Shown here: positions 46,194 to 59,620 of the stretch, one piece after another | How the letters are laid out: each line of letters begins with the position of its first letter | Position numbering within the stretch: the first letter of the stretch is position 1 | Assembly: GCF_002878395.1 (NCBI RefSeq) | Contig: NC_061120.1 | Location: forward strand, 98,346,654 to 98,410,653 | Source: Capsicum annuum | Taxonomy: Eukaryota; Streptophyta; Magnoliopsida; Solanales; Solanaceae | DNA length: 64,000 bases | Direction: 5' to 3' | Program-made: the position numbers and the translations under genes | Notes under the pieces: model-generated | What the model saw: only the letters and a program-made list of their open reading frames with translations | Told to the model about the DNA's origin: nothing | Databases searched by the model: none

Positions 46194-48471
46194 GGATTTT
46201 AGGCCACGTTTTGGCCATTTTTTACTCATTCTTAAGGCGTATAAACCATAAAAGGGTGTCATGAAATTGAGCCTTTAGGGTGAGTTGGGATCTTGATTAA
46301 CATCTTTTATCACGAATATTTTTTGATTTAAGGTAATATTTAATAGTATTCTTGATGAATTTCTTAGTTCTTAACCCAAAACCCCAAATATCTTGAGGGA
46401 ATGATTTCAGCCCCAAATTACCTAGGTTTTCACCCATTTCTTGAGGGTTATGATTCCTTTATCATGTATTAACATTGGGATGACCTCAGAAACATGATTT
46501 CTATAAGTGAGACTCACTTGGGGTTTGTGTTGTTTTTGGACCAAAATCACAATGGTGCTATATGGGTATCGTTATTATTATATTGATGAGTAGGATATGA
46601 TTTTTATAGTGTAATGGAATTTTGGGATTGTGAAATAAATATAAGCTTTAGGTGAATGATGTAAGGATTCGGGGTTCGATTTTGAGGTAGGCTTTTGTTT
46701 ACTCTTCTTTGTAAGATGATGCGTGTTATATATTGCGTGTTAATATGAATGTTAAGTTTTATTATGGGTAAAATGACTTAGTACTTTTTTAACTTAGAAA
46801 ATAGGTTTCATAGAAATGAGCATATAGTCTTACACCAGTAAGTTCATCTGCATAAATATCAGATTTCAAGCACCAAAAGGTTTCACAAAAACAAGAGAGA
46901 CATGGTAGATAATAAAACATACAACCATCCAGAATTATCACAAAATGATGATAATTAGTATTAAATATTAAAATTTAGGGATTAGATAAGGGTTTTGACC
47001 TGTAAGTTGAAATACTTAATACCTTTTTTAAATCCTATTTCCTTCTCCCTAGATTAGCTAATTCGTAGAGTGGATATGATATAATGCTAAGTTTGGGATG
47101 TGGTTTTAGCATTAGAAGTATGAATAGTATATTTAGCCTAGTTTGGGCTATTATGGTGATCTTGAAACCGTAATTATGTGGAGTTGATTTAAATGCCCTT
47201 ATTTCTAGACAAAATTCCTATCTTAGGATTGGTTATGGCTTACTTGATATATATAAGTTGAACTAGATATCTTAGCCTAGTTTGGGGTACAAATTGCCTA
47301 AATATGGACATTGAGGATTAGAAATGGTTTTTTTGGGCCTACCTTAGTCCAAGACTTGTGCTAGCCCTTGTGGATTTAGCTGCTGATGTTAGGCCTAGTT
47401 GAGACTATTGAGCCTTTAGAATAAGTTTACTCCGTGGCTTGGTAAATTGTGATGACTTTCAATGGATTATGATTAATGGACTATAGAGATGATATTCCTC
47501 TTAGATATGATATATTGGGCCTTTGTAGATGTTTCTTCTCAGATATGATAATTGTCCTATAAAGATGATATTCCTCATAGTTATGAGTTATGCTTTATTG
47601 ATGCATTATGCCTCCTAGATTTAAGACTCTTATTGATGTATTACGCCTCTTATATGCGAGATTCCTCCTATATGTAAGATGAGTATATATATGCCATATG
47701 TCTTATGGAGATGTTACGCCTTATAAATACGCTACGACATATAAATATGAGATGTGTATAGATATGATTACTAATGTGGAATTCAGCTATATGTGTGGGC
47801 CGAAGTCCATGATTATGATATTGTAATTATTTTGCACACATTATGTTAAATATCTAGTAAGTGTCTATCCTTGTAAAAGATGTGACTGTAGTTTATTGAT
47901 ACATTAATGCTTATGGTTCTATTGCATGAATATTGGTGATGGCATGCATAGATTCGGTACATTCATGATCGTTGCATCATTGCTTGATAAAATTCCAATT
48001 AGATTATAAGTTTATTATTGTAGTCACTAATTAAGGGATTAAGACCACTTTTACCATAAAAGGATTTCATTATAATAGTAAATGCCTATCTTAATAAATA
48101 ATGTACATGTAAAAGAGATTAATAATGATGCATAAAAAAAGGGACCAAGATAGCTTCTTGCCTATGTTTTGATACTATTAATTACTTTGGTTGTGAGAGA
48201 TTTTGACATTTTCTACACTTTTATAATGATTTAGTCTCGAAGTTCACTCTGGGAAATAGACTTATGAATTTACACCCTTTTAGACATGACATAGGTCAGT
48301 GCACCTACTATATATCTAAATACCCATCTCTCCGGTATGGGATAGAGGAAGATATTGTATTGATGATTTAAAGTTTGGGTAAACCCCATGATAGTTATAT
48401 TATTCATGTTATATATATATGCTCATTGATAATGTGACATTGGTTAAGAAAGATGAATTATGGAATTGTAC

Positions 48472-50649
48472 TATCACGGTTCGAGGCTACCCCCTAGTCG
48501 TGACACAACGCTTACAACCATAAGTGACCCTAAGATAACCCATGTCTGGTGCCTGTTATGAGCACTGAATAAAATGAAAGTAAGAAAACGTGTGCGGAAG
48601 GTAAACCCATAAGGTACTGTCAATCTGAATACTGAAATATATAAAATGACATGTCTAAAGTAGTTGATAAACACTGGAAAGCTAGACTGTTTGTCTAAAA
48701 GCCTCTAAATCATAAGGAGTTGATGAGACAAATCCCTAACTAAGACTAACTGAATCATAATGAAATGCTGAATTGAAGGAGATAATATATCACGTCCCTG
48801 ATGGATAAGGACTCATAACTACTACTTTGGGCAACTGCTAAGCTGCTTAGGGATAGTCGGGAAACTATGCATCCGAACCTATGTTATAAGAAAACATAGC
48901 GCAAGAGAAAGGTATTTGATCAGTACTTTGAATGTACTGGTACGTGAGGTAAAGACTAATTAGAAATACATATAGAAACTAAACTTGGATGCATGAACAT
49001 GTAAAATTCAAAATACAAGACCAAGTAAAAACATGTATCATAATGATTTGAAAAACTGAATAACTGATATCTATATAACTAAAAATCTGATTACTCGGTC
49101 AAACAAACCTAAACTTGTATAGACTGAGTACTGACTGAAACTGTAGGAGTTACTATCGGGGTCTAACTTGTAACCCTAGTTGGAAGGGTGTCAGTATATT
49201 GCCATGAGTACTAACATATGGCTGTGTGGATTCACTAAACTGGTGCCCTGAAGGACTAGGGAGTCACTCTTTATTGGCTGGTGCCCCTAAAAGAGTGTCC
49301 ACCCTCTACTGGCAGGAAGACCTTTTATACCTATGCTGTCTATGTAGTTCTAAAACTCAGGGACTTCTACTAAAGGTCACACCCTCTACTGCCAGGTGAG
49401 TCCCCAAACCTAGGTTCACTCAGTGCTAAATCCTACTCCCAACTGAATGACACTGGTGTTATTATGGGTCTAGCATGATGTGGTACTTTACTATAAGTGC
49501 TTAACATGAAAATGTTAGTCTGAATAAAATAATAAAACATAGTCTGACTGAATTGTAATGAAAACATGTAAAACTCATCAGTATCGGGTGTTCATAACCC
49601 GCTAGCACTGAATTATTACTAAATATGATAACAACATTGAAACAATGATATAACTTCATAGTTCAAGGACCCTAACATGAGATATTTCATTAATTGATGA
49701 ATTTCATAAATTGAAATATGGAAATGAGTTAAGCTTGGCAAGACAATATAAACACTTGGATTAATGCACAAATTGGGTAAGTCATCAAGGAGTCAATTTA
49801 AATATACATAAGAACATGAAATTCAAATCATTCCATAACCTAGTTTACATGGAATCATACGTAGACATAGATTGAATTCAAATTACCAAAGGATAACATG
49901 GATTAAATTCATCTTGAACATGTGAAATTTTAGAATGAAGGAAAAATTCATACTTTAAATTAAAGAGAGGGTTTTTGGGCTGAATGGGTGAAAGGAACCC
50001 ATTGATGAATACCCCACATATCATATTTGAATGGATTCTTGAAGAAATCTTGAAACCAAAACTTAGATTCTTGAGTTCTTAAGAGAAAAAGCTTGAATTT
50101 TTGGTTCTAGGGAAGAGGAAAAGTTTTTTTCGTGAGTTGCTTTGAGGATGATGGGCAAATAATGCCTCTATAAATGTTATAAATCATGTTGTGGATGATT
50201 AGGGTTGAGGGAAAAGGACCAAATTAACCTTTGGGTCCCCTCTTTCGTGGAAAAAGCCCTTGTGGCGCGGCCCCTAGTCTAAAGCAATAGACATCATAAT
50301 GCGACCCCTAGTGTAAAAGAATAGCCCTCACGATACGACCCCTAGTCAGAGGGAGTAGACCTCGTAATGCATCCCTTTCACAGAGGCTCACTGCCTCTGG
50401 GGTCCAAACATGCCTCGAATCTCGTTCAAAAATTCCAAAACTCTTCTAAGACATACCCTTAACCTTTCTAAATATGTTTCAACTTAAAAACCAACGTCTC
50501 GGGATCGAAAAGTCCAAAATAAATTATGTAAAGTCTTGGGGTCTTAAAAATGACTAAGTCCTCAACACTTAATGAAAAGTTCAAACCTTAGACCCCTTAA
50601 GCATGAAACTACACGTTGAAACGAGCTCAGAATCCTATAGGGTATTATA
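48472..50649 (-). repeat. 3' LTR of G3, 2,178 bp
   Basis: Ends are TATCACGGTTCGAGG (plus-strand left) and GGGTATTATA (right), both TG/CA ends mutated or variant. Internal order is like family B (an AAGATAACCCATG block near the left; CACACCCTCTACTGCCAGGTG blocks at 49380). The cassette at 50215-50410 repeats GCGACCCCTAGT words. Confidence 0.8.
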
Positions 50650-50669
50650 ATATCTTCCCCTTGGGACCA
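50650..50669 (-). other. Polypurine tract of G3
   Basis: On the minus strand CCAAGGGGAAGATAT directly precedes the 3' LTR start TATAATACCC. Confidence 0.7.
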
Positions 50670-50889
50670 TTCGTTCTTGAATAAGACTGGTTAAGCTAAG
50701 GTACTAACGAGAATAAGAGTTTATACTAAAAACTGATAAGCTAAAACATGATCAAATAACTTGGTTTAAAAGATGGAACATGCTACATGGGCTAAGCTAA
50801 TTTCATGAATGCATGTTGTGACATGAGAATAGTTGTATGACTGAAATAGAGAACCAAAAAAACCATCCTAAATAAAATCGTTACCTCAA

Positions 50890-52420
50890 GCTGAGTCTAA
50901 ATTTGTGGAGAAAAGAAAGGATATCAGGCTGGAATATCTGCTTCTGCTTCCCAAGTAGCCCCTTTCACGAACTGATTTCTCTAAAGAACCTTAACCAAAG
51001 AAACTTTTTTATTCCTTAGCCTACAAATCTGATGATGAAGGATCTCAACTGGGACATCATTGTACGAAATGCTATCCTTAACATCCACACTTTCTAAAGG
51101 AACAACTAAAGTCGAACCACCAATGCATTTCTTTAACAAAGAAATATGGAACACTGGATGTACTAATGAAAAATATGCAGGCAACTCAAGCTCATAAGCT
51201 ACCTTCCCAAAACTGCTCAAAATTCTAAATGGGCCAACATAGTGGGGACTGAGTTACCCTTTCTTACCAAATCACTTTACTCCTTTTATAGGTGAAATTT
51301 AAAAATAGACCGAGTCACCAATATCAAAATCAAGATCCTTTCTTCTTACATCTGCATAAGATTTTTGACGACTTTAGTCTGTCTTCAACCACTCTCCAAT
51401 TAACTAAACTTTCTCCATCGCCTTAAATACTGAATTTGGCCTTATTAAAGTGACCTCACCTACCTTAATCCAACCAATAGGAGATCTAAATCTCCTCTCA
51501 TAGAGAGCCTCAAATGGAGCCATTTGAATACTAGAACAATAACTATTATTGTAGGCGAAAACAATAAAAGCAAGTGGGCATCCTAACTCCCATTAAATTC
51601 AATAACACACACCCTCAACATGTTCTATAAAGTTTGACCAGTCCTCTCTACCTAAACATCTATTTTAGGATGAAAAGATATGCTTAGATAAACTTGGGTA
51701 ACAAGACCCTTCTTAAAAGCCTTCTTAAAGTGAGTTTAACTGAGTACCTCTATCTGAAATGATAGACAATAGAACCCCATACAATTTTACCAACTCCTTG
51801 AGATATAGTATAGTAAGTCCTCAGCTGAATACAAAGTATGAATTGGTAAAAAAAAGGCTGACTTGGTCATTTTATCTACAATGGCCCAAATTGAATTGTG
51901 CTGATGACATGTACGAGGCAATCCTATCATAAAATCCATATTCACTACCTCCCACTTCCAAGAGAGGATGCTAAACTCTTGAAGTGTACCACTAGGTCAT
52001 TGGTGCTCAACCTTAACCTACTGACAGTTCGAACACTTAGCCGCAAACTCTACAATATCTTTCTTTATACCACTCCACCAAGATATTTCCCTTAAATCAT
52101 TGTACATCTTAATGGCTCTGAGGTGAATAGAATACAACACAACGTGCACTTCTACAAGTGTTTGGTATCTCAACCCATCAATACACGAAATACATAACCT
52201 GCCCTGACAACAAAGCACACCATCTCCCCCTTGGAAGAAAACCTCCACCTTACTCTCTCTAACCGCCTCCTTTAACTTAACCAAATTAGTATCCCTATCT
52301 TGGTTTTCATTTATTTCAACAATCAATAGAGAATCTGATCCATTTTGAACCCATATACTGCCTTCAGTCAAATCAATTAATCAAACTTCTAACCTAGCAA
52401 GCTGATGAACCTCATAGACT
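50890..52420 (-). pseudogene. Integrase and chromodomain of G3, broken
   Basis: H2C2 region: YSIHLRAIKMYNDLREISWW, then KDIVEFAAKCSNCQ. The core begins WKWEVVNMDFMIGLPRT, with the first catalytic Asp in MDF kept. WAIVDKMTKSAFFLPIHT follows, then frames scatter. C-terminus: [32 protein letters not shown], then the chromodomain [33 protein letters not shown] and GATWEAEADI. The segment 50981-51220 is fully open. Confidence 0.87.
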
Positions 52421-53760
52421 AACTCTTTTTTATCACCTTCGACATGGGCAACACTACCAATAGACAATCTATTAAGGGTATCCACCACCATATTGTCTTT
52501 TCTTGGATGATACAACACACTCATATCATAATCTTTCAAAAGTTCAAACTATCTTCTCTAGCAACGATTTAGGTCTTTCTGCGTAAACACGTGCTGTAAA
52601 CTCTTGTGATCCGTGAATACATCAAAATGAACCTTATAAAAATAGTTCCTCTAAATTTTCAAGTAAAATGCAACAACTACCAACTCAAGATCATGGGTCA
52701 GATAATTTTTTTCATAGGGCTTAAGCCGTCTAGAGGCACAAGCTATGACCTTACCTCTCTTCATCAATACACAACCATGACCAAATCTAGAAGAATCACA
52801 ATAAGCTACAAATACATCTGTGCCATCTGGAAAAGTCAAGACTAGGGTAAAAGTAAGTCGAGTCTTCAAAAAGTAAGTCGAGTCTTCAACTCTTGAAAAT
52901 TTTTCTTACAGGAATCTGACTACTAAAATTTATCCTTTTTTGGGTTAGCCTCGACATGGGGGAAGAAATAGAAGAAAACCCCTCAAAAAATCATCTGTAA
53001 TACCCAGCTAAACCCAAGAAACTACTGATATCTGATACAGAGATGGGTCTAGGCCAGTTTCTCACTAATTTAGTCTTTTGAGGATCAACTCAAATGCCAT
53101 CACCAGAAATAATGTGACCAAGGAAAGATACCAATTTTAACCAAGCTTTGCACTCGCTAACTTAGCGAATAACTGATGATCTCTAAGGGTCTACAGTATA
53201 ATTCTCAGATGGTCTTCATGATTATTCTTACTATGGGAATAAACAAGGATGTCATCAATGAAGACTATGACAAACATATCTAAGTACTGCTTGAACACCT
53301 TGTTCATCAAGTCCATGAAGGCTTCAGGGGCATTCTCTAGTATAAAAGACATAACCAGGAATTTAAAGTGACCATACCGAGTTCTAAAGGCTGTCTTTAG
53401 AAAGTCACATTCTCTGACTCTGAGCTGATGATAGCTGGATCTGAGGCCTATCAATGATAAATAACTTGTACCTTAAAGTTGGTCGAACAAGTCATCAATT
53501 CTATGAAGTGGATACTTATTCTTGATGGTAACTTTGTTCAACTGACGGTAGTCGATATACATTCTGAGAGAACCGTCTTTCTTATGCACGAATAAAACTT
53601 GTGCACCCCATGGTGAAATACTAGGACTAATGAAGCTCTTATCCAAGAGATCCTTTAACTACTCTTTTGGCTCCTTAAGCTCAACTAGAGCCATCCTGTA
53701 AGGTGGAATAGAGATAGTTTGGGTACCTGGAAGGAGATCTATTTTGAAGTCCATCTCCTT
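52421..53760 (-). pseudogene. Reverse transcriptase and RNase H of G3, partly open
   Basis: RT (about 53720-52990) has [39 protein letters not shown] and the catalytic box [14 protein letters not shown] with both Asp intact. The G in FGLTNAP is changed (FILENAP). RNase H (about 52960-52430) has [39 protein letters not shown] with the catalytic D/E residues visible, and ends VVDTLNRLSIGS for the usual VADALSR. Stops and one frameshift separate the open pieces. Confidence 0.88.
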
Positions 53761-55415
53761 TTCAGGAGGAACTTCGGGAAGATCCTATAGGAAAACATCT
53801 GGAAATTCCCTTACTACCAAAATTGACTCAAGACTTGGAGTTTCAAGATTTAAGTCCTTTTCTTGGATGAGATGGTAAATTCACCCCTTAGATATCATCT
53901 TTTTTACCTTAAGATAGGAAACAAACTGAACCTTAAGCATTGATGTACTATTTCTACAACTGACTATGGCATAACATGAGTGGAGCCAATCCATGTCGAT
54001 AATGACATCAAAATCAGTCATCTCCAACTCCATAAGTACAACTGAGGTAACTTTTTAAGACACTATAATAGGGAAATTTTTGTGTACCTATTTGGCTATA
54101 ATACACTTACCAAGTGGGCTAGACACTAAGAAAGACTCTATTAATATTTTGGGACTGACACCAAAGTCTACATCTATGTAAGGAGTCACAAAGGAAAGTA
54201 AAGCTCTAGAATCTAACAATGCATATGCATGAATATGAAAGACTTGTAACGTACTTTTAACTACATCAAGAGAGATTTCTTGTTCATGTCGAGTCTGGAG
54301 AGCATACAGTCTATTCTGATGCTTCCCACTAGTTGCACTGGAAGTTGCACCCTGCTTAGTCAAAGAATTAAATTGACCCTGCTGATGAATGTCCTTTCCA
54401 TTTTGGCTAATACTTGAGCAATCCATGATCTCATGGATTGGCTTGACACACCCAAAACAACTATCACTACCAGCTCTACACTCTCCCTGATAATTCTTAC
54501 CAGACTTTTTACAGAGTGCATGGGTATGACCATTGCCCACACTACCATGGGACTTAGAGCCTGGTGCTCTATCCCAACTGTCATGCCTAAACTTAGGCAC
54601 TGGCGTACTAGATGAATATGGATATGGGGCTGAAAATTTTTGGCGATGCAAAGAACTGTTACCACCTTTTGACCTTGGCTGAGAAAAGTTGAAACTACGA
54701 GTTCTTTCCCTCTTATTCTCTCTCTTTCTCCTTAAGTTTTTCCTTCTCAATCTGCTGAACATGAGCCATAAGTCTAGATAAGTCCATCTCTTTAATCAAT
54801 ACGGCAGTTCAACACTCCTTAACCTCACTATTAAATACACCAGATACGAACTTACTCATTCAGGACCTATTGTCAATCGATATTGTAGGAGCATACCTCG
54901 CCAATTGAGTGAACTTGAGAGAGTACACCTTTACACTCATATTACCCTACTTCAAATTTATGAATTCCTAAACCCTTGCTTCCCATAACTATAGTGGGAA
55001 AACCTATCTAAGAAAGATGAGGCAAACTCCTCCCACTCTGTAGGCCCTACGTCAATACCTCTATCCTCCTTCCACTTCTTGAAATAGGTGTAAGCTACTC
55101 CATGCAACTGGTAAGAAACCAATTTTGCACTCTTATTCGAGGTAACACCCATGATGTTTGTTGCCTTTTGTGACATATCAATAAACTCCTACAGATCCTC
55201 CTCTGACTTGGACCCAGAAAACAAAAAGGGATTTATCTGAGTGAAATCCCGAATCATAACTGCAACAATTTTTACCACTAGATTAGCTGGGGCAATAGCT
55301 TGCTGGTTGTTCTGAGCAACTACAAAATGGGCTAAGGTCATGAAAGAAACCCTGATCTCATCTTGAGAAACATGATCGTTTAGGGGATCTTTCTGAACCG
55401 GTGGTGGTGTAGGCT
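53761..55415 (-). pseudogene. gag and protease of G3, N-terminus removed by G4
   Basis: The reading enters from the G4 junction as PTPPPVQKDPLNDHVSQDEI. Then come IRDFTQINPFLFSGSKSEED, KSAKLVSYQLHGVAYTYFKK, WEEFASSFLDRF and a 224-codon open stretch (54762-54088). The last carries an intact zinc knuckle CFGCVKPIHEIMDC (CX2CX4HX4C, 54418-54459), preceded by a degraded first knuckle (LCKKSGKNYQGEC). The protease motif reads YALLDSRALLSFVTPYI: Asp-Ser-Arg where relatives have Asp-Ser/Thr-Gly. Gag would form the particle and package RNA. Confidence 0.88.
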
Positions 55416-57947
55416 TGTAATGCCTCGATTTTCTGAACTGAAATGCTACATGGTGCTTATGATGCCGAGGGACCACAAGCTAACCCATGACTAATATTTG
55501 AACCTGTATACTACAATTCATAACATAATAATGTTGAAAACATGCACAATAGGACATAAGGTTAAACTAAAATAATATAACATCCATATGGGCAAAAAAT
55601 ACCCAAAACAACTAAAAACTGAATCTGAAAGCTAAATCTAAGCATAAATCTGAAAGCCTCTAAGGACTATCTAAAATAAGGAGTTGATGGAACATATCTC
55701 TAACTAACTCCGTAAACTGATAACTGACTAAAATAATAATGAATAAATCCAATCATATTGTCCTCAAATAAAAAGGACTGACTGAATCTCTGCGATTGGA
55801 AATGCTATGGCTACTGCCGATCTGGATTTCGTGTCTCGAAACCTATGGTGTAACATAAAAAGAAAGAACCATAGTGTAAATGTGTCAGTAAAAGAGGATT
55901 TACTAAGTATACGAGTGAGGTAGGCTAATATAAACAAGGTTTGCATGCATGAACAATGCTAACTAGCTAACTGATATGAACGTAAGACTGTAAACATACA
56001 TACATAGTAACTAAGATCGTGAGTACGTAATGGCTAAATCTGTTCTCTAATACATGGCTGGAACCATAGTTCTGATAATAAGGATGACTGTATCTGACAG
56101 CCCCGAATCTAGTTGAACTCTTTGAGTTCTGAGCTATAATTGAATTTGACCGTATCTAAAAGTCCTAGTATACTGATATCTGAAGAACTGTCTGAGTTCT
56201 TTTACTGAGACTATTGCTGAAACTATGGCAGGTAGTTGTTTAACCATCATGATCCATGTATGCCATTATGGCTAAGATAGGGTCCAATCTCTACCCTGAT
56301 TGGAGGGATGTCAATACCGCACCACTGGTAAGGACAGTTGTGAGTGATCCTTATTTGGCAGGTACTTAAGATGAGTAAGGTGGGACCCTAAACTGACAGG
56401 TTAAGACACCTCATCAACCCTAATCTGATAGGCTAAGATCTCTTAACCTACGCTGGCTATGAAGTTATAGAACACAAGGAATATCATAAGTAGAGGATTT
56501 CTTATTTCATATAGTTATTCAATATCTTAAACCTTGTAGGGAATGCATGGATATATTTCGTGAACATATTGTATATCTCCATTATCTTACATGCTTCATA
56601 CCACCACAATAGCAACACAAGAAAAACATGGGATTCATATTGAAGTATATAGCTAACATGGACTTGTCATTTAGACATCATAGAACCATACAAACATGAA
56701 TTTCTAGCATCCTAAGTATTTTATCAAACACCTTGCATGCATTCTTTAAGGTATAGGTAGGTTTTATACTTGCACCATATTAAACCTCCTAAATTTCATG
56801 GTTTTCAATTAACTAACATATATATTCCATGAAAACACGTTTAGACATCACATTGACACTTAAACAACAATCATCAACATGTACATACTCATGTCACCAC
56901 AAAAAGCTTACAAAATAATATTTAAACCATGATTCTTGATCTCTATGAACGGATTGGATCCATAGATGAACACTATGCATACCTTAGTGATTGAATCTTG
57001 AAAGAGATCTAATGTTTCTGAAAATTATTGAAGAATTCCTTAGGCTTTCCCTTGATTTTTCTTGATAAGGGTTTAACCCCTTTGGGAAAGAATGCTCTTG
57101 TTCCTGAGGAGATGATCTTGAGAGAAAACCCTAATCTTGTGGTTGAAAGGGTATAAGAGAGATTTTTGAGATGTTTTAACTAAAGGGGATGGAATATAAT
57201 ACGTTCCTTGAGGGTTTTAAGTCATGGGAAGTGAAGGGAAAAGACCAAAATACCCTTATGAAATAAATTCCTAGTTGCTGAAAATAATAGCTGACAAAAT
57301 TTATGAAAAGGAGTCAAAATGTGGTAAGCCATCAAACATGTCGTCACACAAAAAATGGACTCTGCCTAAGGCTGACGACATTTGTGATATGGCATAAAAA
57401 ATATGGTAAGCCATCAAAAAAGTTGTCACACAGAAGCTGGATACTGCCTAGGGCTGACGACCTTCGTGATAGGGTTTCACAAATTTGGTAATCTACTACG
57501 AATTTCGACACTTAGGAGCTGGTTTCTGCCTTAGGCTAATGACCTTCGTGGTAGGGCATCACAAATGTGGTAAGCTACCACGAATGTCGTCACACTGTTT
57601 CCAGCCTGACATGCTGGAGTAAAAAAGAATAACTCTTTGCTCTGATATCGCATTTAGGAGAAATTAGTATCGTTGGAAAGCTAATTCAATTATCTATCTA
57701 TTGATAGATCATTAGTTCAAAAAGTCAAAGTATAATGAGAGATATACTTTTTTGAATCTCACTATGGCAATATCTTTCTCAAGAATTCGATCGGTTAGGA
57801 ATGTTTTGATTCGTCTGATAGCTGGGAGTTATTTGAAGCCTTAAAATACATCTAACCTACTCATAAAACTATAAAAGAACCATGATGTACTATGTATGAT
57901 CTTGGTACATGGCTCTAATATTGGCTTGGATTTTTTGGGGTATTACA
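55416..57947 (-). repeat. 3' LTR of G4, 2,532 bp
   Basis: Plus-strand ends are TGTAATGCCTCGATTT and ...GGGGTATTACA. It aligns with the start of the 5' LTR (63020 onward) with a mismatch every six to eight bases. It has the palindrome AGAACT-GTCTG-AGTTCT at 56184-56200. Its cassette (57290-57605) repeats GTGGTAAGCCATCA and TGTCGTCACAC words. Confidence 0.9.
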
Positions 57948-57962
57948 ATATCTTTGCCTTGG
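57948..57962 (-). other. Polypurine tract of G4
   Basis: On the minus strand CCAAGGCAAAGATAT directly before the LTR start TGTAATACCC. Confidence 0.75.
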
Positions 57963-58269
57963 AAACATTTATCCTCGAATGATGACTGTTTGAGAGGGGT
58001 GAAAAGATAAAATGATGCATACACTGATCATTCTCTACTGGCATATGATTTTAGGACTGAATTGAATTCTAAACTGAATATAGCCCAACTAAACATGCAT
58101 ATCTAATGCATGAATGATAAGCTGAACTCATGAATGCATGATAAGCTATGCACTGATACTTGACACCAATCTTATACTAGAATTTTGAACATGTAACTAA
58201 ATAAGCTTAAGGTAAAGGGTTAACTTGAGCTAATCCTAAATTAGCAGAGAAAATATGAGGTTACTTGGT

Positions 58270-59620
58270 TCGCATGTCTGCTTCTGCTTCTGCTTCCCAA
58301 GTAGCTCCCTCCATGGACTGATTTCGCCAAAGAACCTTAACTAAAGGGACTTCTTTGTTCCTCAGCCTACGGTCTGATATTCGAGGATTTTGACTAGAAT
58401 ATCTTCATAAGAGAGGCAATTCTGAATGTCAACTCTCTGAATAGGGACTACAACTGCTGGGTCACCTATGCACTTCTTGAGCAAAGAGACATGGAAGAAT
58501 GGATAGACTGAGACTAGATCTGAAGGCAATTCAAGATCATAGGCTACCTTGCCAAAGAGACTGAGAATCTCTGAAGGACCGATATATCGGGGAATGAGCT
58601 TTTTCTTCTTGCCAAATAACTTCACTCCCTTCATGGGAGAGATCTTGAGATAGACATAGTCATCGACCTCAAATTTGAGATCCTTTCTACGAACATCCGC
58701 ATAAGACTTCTATTAGCTCTGAGCAGCCCCAAGTTTTTATTTGATCAATTGAACTTTCTCTAAGGCATCGAATACTAAGTCAGACCCTATGAATTGGTCT
58801 CACTAACTTCGAACCAACCGATCAGAGACCTACATCTCTTACCATAGAGAGCTTTGAATGGAGTCATCTAAATACTGGAGTGATAGCTATTGTTGTATGC
58901 GAACTCAATCAAAGGCAAGTGGTCATCCCAAATTCCCTTGAAATCAATTGCACACACCCTTAGCATATATTCTAGAGTCTGAATGGTCCTTTCTGATTGA
59001 CCATCTGTCTGAGGATAAAATGCTGTACTAAGATAAACTTAGGTACCATGATCCTTTTAGAACTCTTTGCAGAAGAGAGAGGTGAACTAGGTACCTCTGT
59101 CTGAGATGATAGATAGTGGAACACCATGTAATCTAACCAACTCCATAATATAGAGTTTGGCATAATCCTCGACTGAGTAAGAGGTACGAACTGGAAGGAA
59201 ATGAGCTGAGTTGGTCATTTTGTCTACAATGAACCAAACTAAATTATGCTGATGACGTGTTCTAGGCAAACCCGTCATGAAGTCCATGTTCACTTCTTCA
59301 CACTTCCAAGTAGGAATAGTGAAATCTTGCATGGAACCACTAGGTTTCTGATGCTCTATCTTAACCTGCTAACATGTAGAGCACTTAGCCACAAACTCTG
59401 CAATGTCCCTCTTCATCCCACTCCCCCAATAGATCTTCCGCAAGTCACGGTACATCTTGGTGGGCCTTGGATGAATAGAGTATTGCACATCATGCACTTC
59501 TATAAGAATTTGCTGCCTTAAGTCATCTACACTGGGAACACACAGATGACCCTGACAACGAAGAACACCATCTCCCCCTTGGGAGAAAACCTTTACTTCC
59601 TGACTCTAAACTTACTCTTT
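58270..59620 (-). pseudogene. Integrase and chromodomain of G4, partly open
   Basis: The H2C2 region reads YSIHPRPTKMYRDLRKIYW and KRDIAEFVAKCSTC. The core (59332-59087, open) reads WKCEEVNMDFMTGLPRTRHQ, VDKMTNSAHFLPVRTSYSVE, VRLHGVPLSIISDRGT: both catalytic Asp of the DDE triad (MDF and SDRG) are present. The Glu lies in a broken part. C-terminus: [60 protein letters not shown], then a frame change to the ATWEAEAEADM-type end of the chromodomain. Confidence 0.88.

Larger units (their letters stand above)
43279..48471 (+). repeat. LTR of a further family-A element (G5), interrupted by solo LTR 3
   Basis: Starts TGTAATATTCCTTCAG and follows the family-A LTR order: GACCTTTGGTTCGG, TGGATATAAAAG (TATA), TTTTAGCCCC-like blocks and CATGATTTCTATAAGTGAGAC, then GCATGATAGTTAT-rich degenerate repeats at 47440-47830. 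It entered the G2 3' LTR; CATAA lies on its left. Pieces are 43279-43746 and 46011-48471. It is then cut by G3, so its end and any internal region lie outside the window. Confidence 0.8.
48472..55415 (-). mobile_element. Ty3/gypsy Tekay/Del-like chromovirus G3, 3' part
   Basis: On the minus strand the order is gag, protease, RT, RNase H, integrase, chromodomain, polypurine tract and 3' LTR (50649 down to 48472). It lies inside the G5 LTR. Its 5' end is displaced: at 55416 element G4 interrupts gag close to its N-terminus, so the start of gag and the 5' LTR of G3 must lie to the right of the window. TGTAC precedes the left boundary; no partner is visible. Confidence 0.87.
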
